NCBI RefSeq assembly: GCF_036245865.1
Contig: NZ_BTTW01000009.1
Coordinates: 310,001 to 374,000, forward strand
From: Corallococcus caeni
GTDB lineage: Bacteria; Myxococcota; Myxococcia; Myxococcales; Myxococcaceae
DNA length: 64,000 nucleotides
Reading direction: 5' to 3'
The translations under genes and the position numbers were made by a program. The notes beneath the pieces were generated by a model. It did no database searches, was not told where the DNA came from, and worked only from the letters and a program-made list of their open reading frames with translations. Below are positions 53,760-63,000 of this stretch, piece after piece. The first letter of the stretch is position 1, and every line of letters starts with the position of its first letter.

Positions 53760-54008
53760 ATGGTGGTGATGGCGACCGTGGATGAGTTGATTGCCCAGGT
53801 CTTGCGACTTTCGCCGGACGACCGTGCCCGACTCGTGCGTGAGGTGTCGGACAGCCTGGATGAAGGCGTGGAAGCCTCGGATGCCGAGGCGGCCTGGGGC
53901 GAGGAAGTCAGGCGCCGTGCCCAGGAAGTCCTCGACGGCACCGTGAAGCTCGTCAGCCTCGAAGAAGTAGAGAGAAAGATGGAGGAGCGTGCACGTCGGC
54001 GTCGATAA
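53760..54008 (+). CDS. Antitoxin of a ParD/RelB-like (TIGR02574) addiction module
   Basis: 82 residues. MATVDELIAQVLRLSPDDRARLVREVSDSLDEG is the N-terminal helical block of the addiction-module antitoxin family TIGR02574. AWGEEVRRRAQEVLDGTVKLVSLEEVERKMEERARRR is its acidic-to-basic C-terminal half that wraps the toxin. The ATG at 53760 has GGAGGAG 5 nt upstream inside a large inverted repeat. 15 nt ahead of the toxin gene, same strand. Expected to neutralise the toxin and repress the operon. Confidence 0.9.
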   Translation: MVVMATVDELIAQVLRLSPDDRARLVREVSDSLDEGVEASDAEAAWGEEVRRRAQEVLDGTVKLVSLEEVERKMEERARRRR

Positions 54009-54023
54009 GGGCCCACGCCACGC

Positions 54024-54350
54024 ATGCCCATCCAACTGCATCCCGCCGCCGACTCGGAACTTGATGCGGCATCGGACTGGTATGAGGAGCAGCGCCTTGG
54101 ACTCGGAGGCCTCTTTGACTCCGCCGTTCGCCAGGCGTTGAGGGACATCGCAGCGAATCCGGACCGCTGGCCCTTCTGGCCGGGCCTCCTCCACACGCCG
54201 CCCATCCGCCGCTTCCTGCTTCCGGAGCACCCCTTCGCCCTCCCCTACCTCGTTCGCGACGAGGACGTGGTGGTGCTCGCCATCGCGCACCTGCGTCGCC
54301 GGCCTGACTACTGGCTGCCCCGCGCTACTCCTTCACCGCGCCGGCCGTGA
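54024..54350 (+). CDS. RelE/ParE-family toxin
   Basis: 108 residues. HPAADSELDAASDWYEEQRLGLGGLFDSAVRQALRDIAANPDRWP and FALPYLVRDEDVVVLAIAHLRRRPDYW match the RelE/ParE superfamily; the final AHxRRxPxYW is diagnostic. Targets in this family are either ribosome-bound mRNA or DNA gyrase, and cannot be distinguished here. Partner antitoxin is directly upstream. Its last 26 nt overlap the 3' end of the sugar permease gene on the other strand. Confidence 0.9.
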   Translation: MPIQLHPAADSELDAASDWYEEQRLGLGGLFDSAVRQALRDIAANPDRWPFWPGLLHTPPIRRFLLPEHPFALPYLVRDEDVVVLAIAHLRRRPDYWLPRATPSPRRP

Positions 54351-55134
54351 GCCCGGACACGATGCGCCGCTGGAACAGCACCGTGAGCACCACCAGCGGC
54401 AGCGTCGCCACCACCGACGCGGCGGCGATCTCTCCCCACGGCTCCTTGTACTCACTGGCGAAGAGGCTGATGGCCACCGGCACCGTGCGCTTCTCCGGCG
54501 TGGACAGGAACGTCAGCGCGTAGAGGAACTCGTTCCACGCGAAGATGAAGACCAGGATGGCCGTCGTCGCCAGCCCCGGCGCCGCCAGGGGCAAGAGCAC
54601 CCTCCGGAACGCGCCTACCGGCGTGCACCCGTCCACGCGCGCCGCCCGGTACAACTCATCCGGCAGCTGGCGGAAGAACGACGTCAGCACCCACAACGTC
54701 AGCGGCAGCGCGAACGTCGTGTACGGCAATGCCAGCCCCACCAGGCTGTCCCGCAAGCCCACCGCGTTGAGGATGAGGTACAGCGGGCTCACGGTCGCGA
54801 TGGGCGGGAACATCGACACGCCCAGCGCCGCGGACAGCAAGAGCCCCCTCCCCCGGAACTCCAGCTTCGCCAACGCGAACGCCGCGGACGCGCCCACCGT
54901 GAGACAGAACACCGTCGTCAGCGTCGCCACCACCAGCGAGTTCAACACCGCCCACAGGAACGGCCGCCCGAACAACACGCTCTCGTAGTTGGCCCCCGTC
55001 AGGTGCGAAGGCCACGGCCGCGTCAGCTCGCCGTCCGGCCACAGGCTCGTCAGCACCTGCCACAGGAACGGCCCCAGGAAGAACGTGAGGAACGCCACCA
55101 CGGCCAGCGCCGTGCCCAGCCCCGGCCGCTTCAT
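54325..55134 (-). CDS. Carbohydrate ABC transporter permease, MalG type
   Basis: 269 residues, six membrane helices. The EAA loop is DELYRAARVDGCTPVGAFRRVLLPLAAPG, the coupling-helix signature of MalG-type permeases. It pairs with the MalF-type permease encoded directly upstream, with a 4-nt ATGA overlap. Last gene of a binding protein/permease/permease operon that lacks its own ATPase. The 3' end overlaps the toxin gene. Confidence 0.95.
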   Translation of the reverse strand: MKRPGLGTALAVVAFLTFFLGPFLWQVLTSLWPDGELTRPWPSHLTGANYESVLFGRPFLWAVLNSLVVATLTTVFCLTVGASAAFALAKLEFRGRGLLLSAALGVSMFPPIATVSPLYLILNAVGLRDSLVGLALPYTTFALPLTLWVLTSFFRQLPDELYRAARVDGCTPVGAFRRVLLPLAAPGLATTAILVFIFAWNEFLYALTFLSTPEKRTVPVAISLFASEYKEPWGEIAAASVVATLPLVVLTVLFQRRIVSGLTAGAVKE

Positions 55135-56009
55135 CGCCGCCCCTCCTCTCGCCCCAGCCAGCGCAGCCACACCACCGCCAGCAGCACCACGCACAGGAAC
55201 GTCGCCACCGACAGCGCGCTGCCGTACCCGAAGTCCCCGGAGCGCATCAGCGTCTTGTACGCATAGATGCTCAGCGTCTCCGTCGTGTTCGCGGGCCCGC
55301 CCTCCGTCAGCACGTAGATGGCGTCGAACACGCGGAACGCGTCCAGCGACCGGAACAGCACCGCCAGGAGCAGCGCGGGCTTCAGCAACGGCAGCGTGAT
55401 GGACCGAAACTGCCGCCACCCCGACGCGCCGTCCACGCGCGCCGCCTTGTAGAGGTCCTCCGCAATGCCCTGCAGCCCCGCCAGCACCAGCAGCGCCACG
55501 AAGGGCGTCGTCTTCCACACGTCCACCAGGATGGCCGCGTGCAGCGCATACCCCGGCGCGCCCAGCCAGTTGATCTCCGCCCCACCCAGCATCCGGTTGA
55601 TCAGCCCGTAGTCCGGGTTGAACATCCACGCCCACAGCCGGGCGCTCACCACCGTGGGGATCGCCCAGGGCACCAGCACCGACGCGCGCAGCAACCCCCG
55701 TCCCGGGAACGCGCGGTTGAGCAGCAGCGCCAGCGGCACCGCGAGCAACAGCTCCACCGTCACCGCCACCGCCGTGAAGTACGCCGTGTTCCCCAGCGCG
55801 GACCAGAAGCGCGCGTCCCCCATCAGGTAGACGTAGTTCTCCAGCCCCGTGAAGCGCCGCTCGCCGAATACCAGGATGAAGCGGTGCAGGCTCAGCCACA
55901 CCGCCGCCAGCACCGGGTACAGCGCCACCACCGCCAGCACCAACACGGCCGGCGCCACCAGCAGGTACGCCTGCCGCCGCTCCCGCGCCTGCGAACCCGC
56001 GCCCCTCAC
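55131..56009 (-). CDS. Carbohydrate ABC transporter permease, MalF type
   Basis: 292 residues, six membrane helices; EAA loop EDLYKAARVDGASGWRQFRSITLPLLKP. GTG start at 56009 overlaps the stop of the binding-protein gene by 4 nt. It lacks the extra large periplasmic loop of E. coli MalF and is of the shorter UgpA/ThuF kind. Forms the channel with the MalG-type subunit. Confidence 0.95.
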   Translation of the reverse strand: MRGAGSQARERRQAYLLVAPAVLVLAVVALYPVLAAVWLSLHRFILVFGERRFTGLENYVYLMGDARFWSALGNTAYFTAVAVTVELLLAVPLALLLNRAFPGRGLLRASVLVPWAIPTVVSARLWAWMFNPDYGLINRMLGGAEINWLGAPGYALHAAILVDVWKTTPFVALLVLAGLQGIAEDLYKAARVDGASGWRQFRSITLPLLKPALLLAVLFRSLDAFRVFDAIYVLTEGGPANTTETLSIYAYKTLMRSGDFGYGSALSVATFLCVVLLAVVWLRWLGREEGRR

Positions 56010-57289
56010 TCCGCCTCCTCCTTCGGCTGCTCACCCGTCAGGTGATCCACCTGCTTCTGCGCGCGGGTGAGCGCCACCTCCGGGGTCCGCAGGCCCGCCA
56101 CGGCGGCGGAGAACTCGCTCTGGAGCACGTCCGCGATGAGCAGGTAGTACGGCGTCACCGGCCGGGGCCGCGCCCGGGTCAGCGCCTCCTTGAGGCTCGC
56201 GATGAAGGGCTCCTCGGCGCGCAGCTCCGGGTCGTCATACAGCGCCAGCCGGGGCGGGTTGCGCGCGTAGTGCAGCGCCAGCACGCGGTTCGCCTCCGGT
56301 GACGTCAGGTGCGCGATGAGCCGGGCAGCGGCCTTGCGGCGCGCGGGCGACACGTGCGCGTTCACCGCCAGCTGCCATCCGCCCAGCGTCCCCCACCCCG
56401 GCTGTCCATCCTTCGTCGGCAGCGGCGCGATGCCCACCTTGCCGCGGATGGGAGAGCCCTCCGCCTGCGCCTCGCTCCACGCATAGGGCCAGTTGCGCAT
56501 GAACACCGCGCGGCCCTCCTGGAACACGCGCCGAGACTCCTCCTCGCCGAAGCCCGTGACCGTCTGGGGGGACAGTCCGTCCGCGATGAGCCCGTGCAGG
56601 TACGCCAGCGCCTCGCGCGCGGGCTCCGTCTCCAGGAGCACGCGCCCGTCCGGACCCAGCGACTGCCCGCCATGGCCCCACAGCGCCTCGTACACGTTGC
56701 AGGTCAGGCCTTCGTATTGCCGGCCCTGCCACACGTAGCCCTGGATGCCGGGCACCTTCGCCATCGCGTCGCGGGTGAAGCGCCGCAGCTCCTCGTAGGT
56801 GCGCGGCGCGCGAGGCACCAGGTCCGTGCGGTAGTAGAGGACGCCCACGTCCACGTACCAGGGCACCGCGTACGTGCGGCCGTTCATCACGACGGCGTCC
56901 ACCGGCCCGGGCAGGAACTCCTCGCGCAGGCGCGCGGGAGGGAACTCCTCGGACAGGTCCGCCACCCAGCCCGCGCGAGCGAACTCCGGCACCCAGACGA
57001 CGTCCGCCACCAGCACGTCGAAGTCCGTGGCCCCGCCCTGCAACGACGTGAGGAAGAACTGGTGCGCCAGGTCCGACGAGTTGGGCAGCGCCTCCGTCAC
57101 CAGCTCCACGTCCGGGTTGGCGCGCTCGTATCGAGCCAGCAGCTCCCGGAACGGCTTCGGGTCACCCCACAGCGGCTGGAACTTGAAGACGATGCGCGTG
57201 CGGCCCCCGGTGCCCGCCTCCTCGGACGAGCGCCGGCACCCTCCCACACCGAGGCCCAGCGCGACGAGGAGGACGAGGAGGCGGCCCAT
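56006..57289 (-). CDS. Carbohydrate ABC transporter substrate-binding lipoprotein (family 1)
   Basis: 427 residues. Signal peptide MGRLLVLLVALGLGVGGC with lipid-anchored Cys18. The family 1 binding-protein core includes FKFQPLWGDPKPFRELLARYERANPDVELVTE, DFDVLVADVVWVPEFARAGW, GRTYAVPWYVDVGVLYYRTDL and GGWQLAVNAHV. Similar to trehalose/maltose or glycerol-3-phosphate-type binding proteins, so an alpha-glucoside is a plausible ligand, but this is inference. First gene of the operon. Confidence 0.93.
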   Translation of the reverse strand: MGRLLVLLVALGLGVGGCRRSSEEAGTGGRTRIVFKFQPLWGDPKPFRELLARYERANPDVELVTEALPNSSDLAHQFFLTSLQGGATDFDVLVADVVWVPEFARAGWVADLSEEFPPARLREEFLPGPVDAVVMNGRTYAVPWYVDVGVLYYRTDLVPRAPRTYEELRRFTRDAMAKVPGIQGYVWQGRQYEGLTCNVYEALWGHGGQSLGPDGRVLLETEPAREALAYLHGLIADGLSPQTVTGFGEEESRRVFQEGRAVFMRNWPYAWSEAQAEGSPIRGKVGIAPLPTKDGQPGWGTLGGWQLAVNAHVSPARRKAAARLIAHLTSPEANRVLALHYARNPPRLALYDDPELRAEEPFIASLKEALTRARPRPVTPYYLLIADVLQSEFSAAVAGLRTPEVALTRAQKQVDHLTGEQPKEEAE

Positions 57290-57345
57290 GCGCCCGGATG
57301 ACTCCAGCGCGAGAGGCCACCGTCAACGACAAGCCCCGCGCCCGG

Positions 57346-57999
57346 TCATCCAGGAGACATGCCCGGCACGGGCACCAGCGGTCCCGGTCCTGGCGAGAAC
57401 AGCCGCCGGGCCGTCGCCCCCACCGCGCGGCACGCGAGCGCATCCACCGCGCCGCCCACCAATCCACCGGCCAGCGGCACCACCTTCGACAGGTTCACGA
57501 CGCCCTTCTGCGACGCCTTGCTCACCAGCCGGAAGCCCACCGCGCGGTTGATGCTGCCAAGCGCGTGCTTCGGCACGGCCTCCAGCGCGCGCATGCCCAG
57601 CTGCTGGCTGACCTCGATGCCGGCCTGCTTCACCACTTCCTTGCCGATGTCCCCCACGATGGCCAGCAGTGTGAGGGTCCGCACGCGGTCCTCCTCCACG
57701 TCGTGTCCGTGGATGCGAGCGATGGCGCCCACCAGCCGCGCCTGCACCGCCCACGACACGCCCAGGCCCGCGGGCAGCGACACCGGCAGCGTGAGCAGGC
57801 CGCCCAGCCCGGACAGGAAGCCCGTGGTGAACAGCTTCCCCGTCTCCCAGTGGATGAGCGAATCGATGCGCGCCTCGTGGTTCGCGTAGCGCGAGTCCGC
57901 CAGGTACTCGTCCGCCAGCCCCGTCGCGCTGCACAGCGGCCCCAGGCCCTCGAAGCCCGCGTCCAGGACGGCGTTCACGACTTCCAGCGGCTTCGACAT
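57346..57999 (-). CDS. EcsC-family protein
   Basis: 217 residues. Central GKLFTTGFLSGLGGLLTLPVSLPAGLGVSWAVQARLVGAIARIHGHD and the C-terminal VNLSKVVPLAGGLVGGAVDALACRAVGATARRLF match the EcsC family. It contains hydrophobic hairpin-like segments that may associate with the membrane. GGAAGGTGG precedes the ATG. Lies between the sugar transporter operon and the sensor operon, all on the minus strand; 56 nt upstream of the binding-protein gene. Function unknown; B. subtilis EcsC belongs to an ABC transporter locus. Confidence 0.85.
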   Translation of the reverse strand: MSKPLEVVNAVLDAGFEGLGPLCSATGLADEYLADSRYANHEARIDSLIHWETGKLFTTGFLSGLGGLLTLPVSLPAGLGVSWAVQARLVGAIARIHGHDVEEDRVRTLTLLAIVGDIGKEVVKQAGIEVSQQLGMRALEAVPKHALGSINRAVGFRLVSKASQKGVVNLSKVVPLAGGLVGGAVDALACRAVGATARRLFSPGPGPLVPVPGMSPG

Positions 58000-58051
58000 G
58001 CGTCCACCTTCCACTTGAGACCACGACACGGATGCAACCCGGTGACAACCG

Positions 58052-59620
58052 CTACGGCGTATCCCGCACGGGCACGCGCGGCAGGCGCACGGTGAACACC
58101 GTGCCCTCCGCCGCGGACGACTGCGCGTCCACCGTCCCGCCGTGCGCCAGCACCAGCTGCCGCACGATGTAGAGCCCCAGCCCGATGCTGCGCTCGGAGC
58201 GGCCCACTGTCGTCCCGCGCTGGAGCGGCTCGAAGATGCGCGGCAGCATCTCCGGGGGGATGGGGTCGCCCTTGTTGCGCACGTGCACCACGATGGCGTC
58301 CGGCTCGCCCCGGCTCTCCACGCGCACCGGCGTGTCCTCCGGGCTGTACTTCAGCGCGTTGCCCAGGATGTTGGACAGCACCTGCGCCATCCGGTCGGAG
58401 TCCCACGCCCCCTGCCCGTCCCCCACCTGCTCCACCTGAAGGGTGCGCTCCGGGTGCGCCGTGCGCGCCTCCTCCACCACCTGCAACGTGAGCGCGTGGA
58501 AGTCGCACGGCGCCGCGTGCACCGGGATGCCGCCGCCCATGCGCGCCTGCGTGAAGTCCAGGAGGTCGCGGATCATCCGCGTGGCCCGCTCCGACGCGGA
58601 CAGGATGCGCGCCGCCGCCTTCGCGTGCCAGGGCTGGATGTCGTCGCGCCTGAGCATCAGCGACGCGCCGGTGAGGATGGCGCTCAAGGGGTTGCGCAGG
58701 TCGTGGCTCACGATGCCAATGAGCTGCTGCTCGAACTCCACGCGCGCCTGCGCCTCGTGCACCAGCTTCTGCCGCTCCTCCTCCGCCCGCCGCCGCTCCG
58801 TGATGTCGCGCATGGCGCCCACGATGCGCCGCGCCTTCCCGCTCGCCCCGCGCAGGATGGAGCCCTGCGCCGCCACGTACGCGTACTCGCCGTCCTTGCG
58901 CAGCACGCGGTACTCGTCCTGCCACCGGTCGTCGTCCGACTCGAAGGCCCGCTGCAGCCCCGCCAGCACCCGGTCGCGGTCCTCGCCGTGGATGTGCCGG
59001 CGCCACCACGCCGCGTCCGCGCCCACCTCTTCCAGGGGGAAGCCGAAGACCTCCTCCGTCGCGTCGCCAATCCAGTGCATCGCGTCCGTCTGGAGGTCCA
59101 GGTCCCAGATGGCGTCGAAGCTGGCGTGCGCCACCAGCTGGTAGCGCTCCTCGGACTGGCGCAGCGCCTCCTCCGTGCGCTTGCGCAGCCGCACCCCTTC
59201 CGCCTCGCGCAGCGCCCGCCGCACGCTGGGGCCCAGCCGCTCCAGCCGGTCCTTGAGCACGTAGTCCGTGGCGCCGCGCTTGAGCAGCTCGATGGCGCGG
59301 TCCTCGCCCAGCGCGCCGGACACGAAGAGGAACGGCGTGTCCGGACACACGGCCTGCGCCGCCTCCAGCGCGCTCATCCCGTCGAAGCCCGGCACGTTGT
59401 AGTCCGACAGGATGAGGTCGAACCGGCCCTTCTCCAGCGCCGCGACGAAGGCCGCACGGCCCGGCACGCACTCCAGCGTCGAGGGCAGTCCGCCCTCCTC
59501 CAGCTGCGCGGCCACCAGCTGCGCGTCCAGCGGGCTGTCCTCCAAGAGGAGGATGGATAACGGCCGGTCCGTCGAAGGCAGGGGCGTCAGGTCCCGTGCG
59601 GCATTGCCGCGTCCGTTCAT
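58052..59620 (-). CDS. Hybrid sensor: receiver-PAS-histidine kinase
   Basis: 522 residues. Receiver domain at 22-135 with phosphoacceptor Asp73 (LILSDYNVPG); the usual KP pair reads YVLKDRL, so Pro is absent. PAS domain at about 155-275 (IWDLDLQTDAMHWIGDATEEVFGF ... GAMRDITERRRAEE), then HisKA with His306 (VSHDLRNPL) and HATPase (NILGNALKY, IGLGLYIV). No membrane helix, so a soluble kinase. ATG overlaps the stop of the preceding response-regulator gene by 4 nt. Last gene of the three-gene phosphorelay operon. Confidence 0.93.
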   Translation of the reverse strand: MNGRGNAARDLTPLPSTDRPLSILLLEDSPLDAQLVAAQLEEGGLPSTLECVPGRAAFVAALEKGRFDLILSDYNVPGFDGMSALEAAQAVCPDTPFLFVSGALGEDRAIELLKRGATDYVLKDRLERLGPSVRRALREAEGVRLRKRTEEALRQSEERYQLVAHASFDAIWDLDLQTDAMHWIGDATEEVFGFPLEEVGADAAWWRRHIHGEDRDRVLAGLQRAFESDDDRWQDEYRVLRKDGEYAYVAAQGSILRGASGKARRIVGAMRDITERRRAEEERQKLVHEAQARVEFEQQLIGIVSHDLRNPLSAILTGASLMLRRDDIQPWHAKAAARILSASERATRMIRDLLDFTQARMGGGIPVHAAPCDFHALTLQVVEEARTAHPERTLQVEQVGDGQGAWDSDRMAQVLSNILGNALKYSPEDTPVRVESRGEPDAIVVHVRNKGDPIPPEMLPRIFEPLQRGTTVGRSERSIGLGLYIVRQLVLAHGGTVDAQSSAAEGTVFTVRLPRVPVRDTP

Positions 59621-60081
59621 TTCGAGGCTCCGGTCGCGCCAGGCGAGCCCGGAGGCGGCTGGTTCACCACCGCCCAGAACAGCCCCAGCTCGCGCAGCGC
59701 GGACACGAAGTCCGGGAAGGCCACGGGCTTCACCACGTAGGCGTTCACCCCCAGGCCGTAGCTGCGCGCCAGGTCCCGCTCCTCGCGCGACGAGGTGAGC
59801 ATCACCACCGGCACCGCCTTCAGCTCCGGGGCGCCCTTCACCTTCTCCAGCACCTCCAGCCCGTCCACCTTCGGCAGCTTCAGGTCCAGCAGCACCACCG
59901 CCGGGTGGCCGTCCCGCCGGTTCGCGTACTCGCCCTTGCGGAAGAGGTAGTCCAGCGCCTGCTGCCCGTCGCGCACCACCACCACCTCGTTGGCCAGGTG
60001 CACCTCCTCCAGCGCGGCCAGCGTGAGCGCCACGTCGTTGGCGCTGTCTTCCACCAGGAGGATTCGCTTCAGCTCGATCAC
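59617..60081 (-). CDS. Single-domain response regulator (Rcp1-like)
   Basis: 154 residues, a lone receiver: acidic pair ED (11-12), phosphoacceptor Asp66 (VVLLDLKLPKVDGLEVL), Thr in VMLTSS and Lys in AYVVKPVAF. It resembles the Rcp1-type regulators that serve bacteriophytochrome-like kinases and shuttle phosphate without an output domain. GTG start overlaps the upstream kinase stop by 4 nt, and its stop overlaps the next kinase start by 4 nt, so all three are coupled. It probably carries phosphate from the large kinase. Confidence 0.94.
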   Translation of the reverse strand: MIELKRILLVEDSANDVALTLAALEEVHLANEVVVVRDGQQALDYLFRKGEYANRRDGHPAVVLLDLKLPKVDGLEVLEKVKGAPELKAVPVVMLTSSREERDLARSYGLGVNAYVVKPVAFPDFVSALRELGLFWAVVNQPPPGSPGATGASK

Positions 60082-63000
60082 GCGTGCGTCTCGACTTTCT
60101 TCTCCGCGGGAGAAGTCCGGGGCAGGGTGAAGGTGAAGGTCGCGCCCTGCCCCACGGCGCCCTCCGCCCAGGTCCGTCCGCCATGGCGCGACACGATGCG
60201 CCGCACGTTCGCGAGCCCGATGCCGGTGCCCTCGAACTCCTCGGCCGTGTGCAGGCGCTGGAAGACGCCGAACAGCTTGTCCACGTACTGCATCTCGAAG
60301 CCCACGCCGTTGTCGCGCACCCACACCGCGACCTCGCCGTCCGTCTCTCGCGCCCCCACCTCGATGGAGGCCTCCGGCTTCGGACGCGTATATTTCAGCG
60401 CATTGGCCAGCAGGTTGTGGATGACCTGCCGCAGGAGCGCCGGGTCCCCCTCCACCGTGGGCAGGCTCCCCACCCGCCACTCCACCTGCCGCCCGGTGGC
60501 CTCCGGCATCAAGTCGCGCCGGGCCTCCTCCACCAGCTGGCCCAGGTCCACCCGCGACTGGCGCAGCTCCGCCCGGCCCATGCGGGAGAACGCGAGCAGG
60601 TCGTCCACCAGCGTGCCGCCCTGCTTCGCCGCGCCCGCGATGGTGGAGAGGTAGCCCTTCGACACGTCGTCCAGCTTCGCCCCCGCCCGCCGCTCCAGCA
60701 ACTGCGCGAAGCCGGTGATGTGGCGCAGGGGCGCGCGCAGGTCGTGCGACACGGAGTAGCTGAAGGACTCCAGCTCCTTGTTCGCCTCCTGGAGCTGGGC
60801 GGTGCGCTCGCGCACCCGGCGCTCCAGGCCGGTGTTCAGGTGGCGGATCTCCTCCTCCGCCTGCTTGAGGCTCTCCAGCGTGCGGCGCTCGTCGTCGATG
60901 TCCGTGTTGGTGCCGAACCAGCGGGCGATTCCCCCCTCGCCGTCCCGCACGGGCATGGCGCGCGACAGGAACCAGCGGTAGCTGCCGTCCGCGCGGCGCA
61001 GCCGGAACTGGTCCTCCCACAGCGTCCCCTCGCGCAGGGCCGCGTTGAAGCGCTCCTGCACGCGCGCGGCGTCCTCCGGCTCGATGAGGTCGTTCCAGTC
61101 CTTCTCCCCCACCTGCGCCGCCGTCGTCCCGGTGTAGTCGTACCAGCGCTGGTTGAACCAGAAGAGGCGTCCGTCCGGCTCCGCCATCCACGCCAGCTGC
61201 GGGATGGAGTCCGCCAGCGTGCGGAACTGCTGCTCGCGCTCCTTCAGCTCCGCGGCCAGCGCCTCGATGCGCCGGCGCGCCAGCACCTGCTCCGTCACCT
61301 CCCACGAGACGGACACGATGCCGTCCACCTTGCCCTCCGCGTTGAGCAGCGGCTGGAAGGTGAGGTTGAAGTAGCCCTCCGGCGCGTCCTGGCCCACGTC
61401 GCGGCCCAGCCGCATGGGGACCTCGCGGCCCTGGTAGGTCTGTCCGGTGCGGTAGACGTGCTCCAGCTGCTCCACCTGCCCCTGGTCCTTCAGCTCCGGC
61501 AGGGCCTGGCGCACCGTCAGCCCTAGCAGCGGCCGGGAGCCGGTGAGCTTCAGGCGCAGGTCGTTGGCCATCTCGAAGACGAGCTCCGGTCCGCGCAGCA
61601 CGGTGATGGCGGCCGGCAGCTGCTTGAGCACCGCGAACAGGTTGCGCCGCTCCGCCTGCGCCGTCTCGTAGAGGCGCGCGTTCTCCAGCGCCACGCTGGC
61701 CATCTGCGCCAGCTGCACGGCGACCGTCTCGTCCTCCGCGTCGAAGTCGCCCTCCACCTTGTCGGACACCTGCACCAGGCCCAGGTTGCGGCCGTCGTGG
61801 CCCACCAGCGGCACCGCCAGGAAGCCCTTCAGGGGCAGCGCGGGCGGGGGCGCGGGGGGCGCTTCGGCGTAGGCCGTGAGCTTGCGCAGCTCCTCTCGCG
61901 TCAGGCGCAGCGGCCGGTTCTCCTGGCACACCCGCGCGAAGAGGCCGCGCTCGTCCACTGACACCTCGGCTGCGCCCGGTGCCAGCGGCTCGTGCTCCAC
62001 CGCCGACAGCGCGGCGAGCGGCTGCGCGTCGCGGCCGTCCGCCACCTGCACCGAGGACTGGTTCGCGCCAATCAGCTTGCGCGCCTTGAGCGTCACGAGC
62101 TCCAGGATGGCCGGCACGCTGCCGGCCGCGTTGAGCGCCAGGCTCGCGCGCGACAGGCCGCGCAGCTGTTCGGTGCGGCGCAGCTCGCCCGCCATCAGCC
62201 GGGCCCGCTCCGCGTCGGCGCGCTTGCGCGCGGTGATGTCCTGCACGGTGCCCACGAAGCGCACCGGCTGGTCGTCCTGGAAGTACGTGCGGCCCGTGGC
62301 GCGCACCCAGCGCTCCACGCCGTCCTTCAGCCCCACGGTGCGGTAGGCCACGTCGTAGTCGCCCCGGCCGGTGGGGTCCCAGCTGAGCGCCACCGCGCGC
62401 TGCACGGCGTCCCGGTCCTCCGGGTGCAGGCCCGCGAGGAACAGCTCGTAGGACGACTCGGCCTCCGGCGGCAGGCCGAAGAGCGCCTTGCAGCGGGCGT
62501 CCCACTTCAGCTCGCCCGTCACGATGTCCATGTCGAAGGTGCCCAGCGCGGTGGCGGTCAGCGCCAGGCGCAGGCGCTGCTCGCTGTCCGCCAGCGCGGC
62601 CTGCTGCCGGCGCAGGTCCTGCGCCAGCGCCTCCGTGTGGCGGCGCGCGCGCACGAACTCCGTCACGTCGGTGGCCAGGGTGATGATGCCGGACGCGGTG
62701 CCGTCCAGCTCCACCATGGGGTGGTAGATGACGTTGAAGAAGACGGAGTCCGGCTGGCCGTCGCGCTCCAGCTTCACCTCGAACTCCGGCCGCACGAAGG
62801 GCTGCTTCGTGCGCACCACGCCGCGCAGCACCTCCAGGACCTCCGGCTGCGTGGCCATCTCCGGGAACACGTCCAGCAGCGCCTGGCCCGGCGTCACCCG
62901 CCGCCCCACCAGCAGCTCGTAGTACGGGTTCGCCAGCTCGAAGACGAAGTCCGGGCCGCGCGTGATGGAGATGCCCACCGGGGCCTGCATGAAGAACGCG

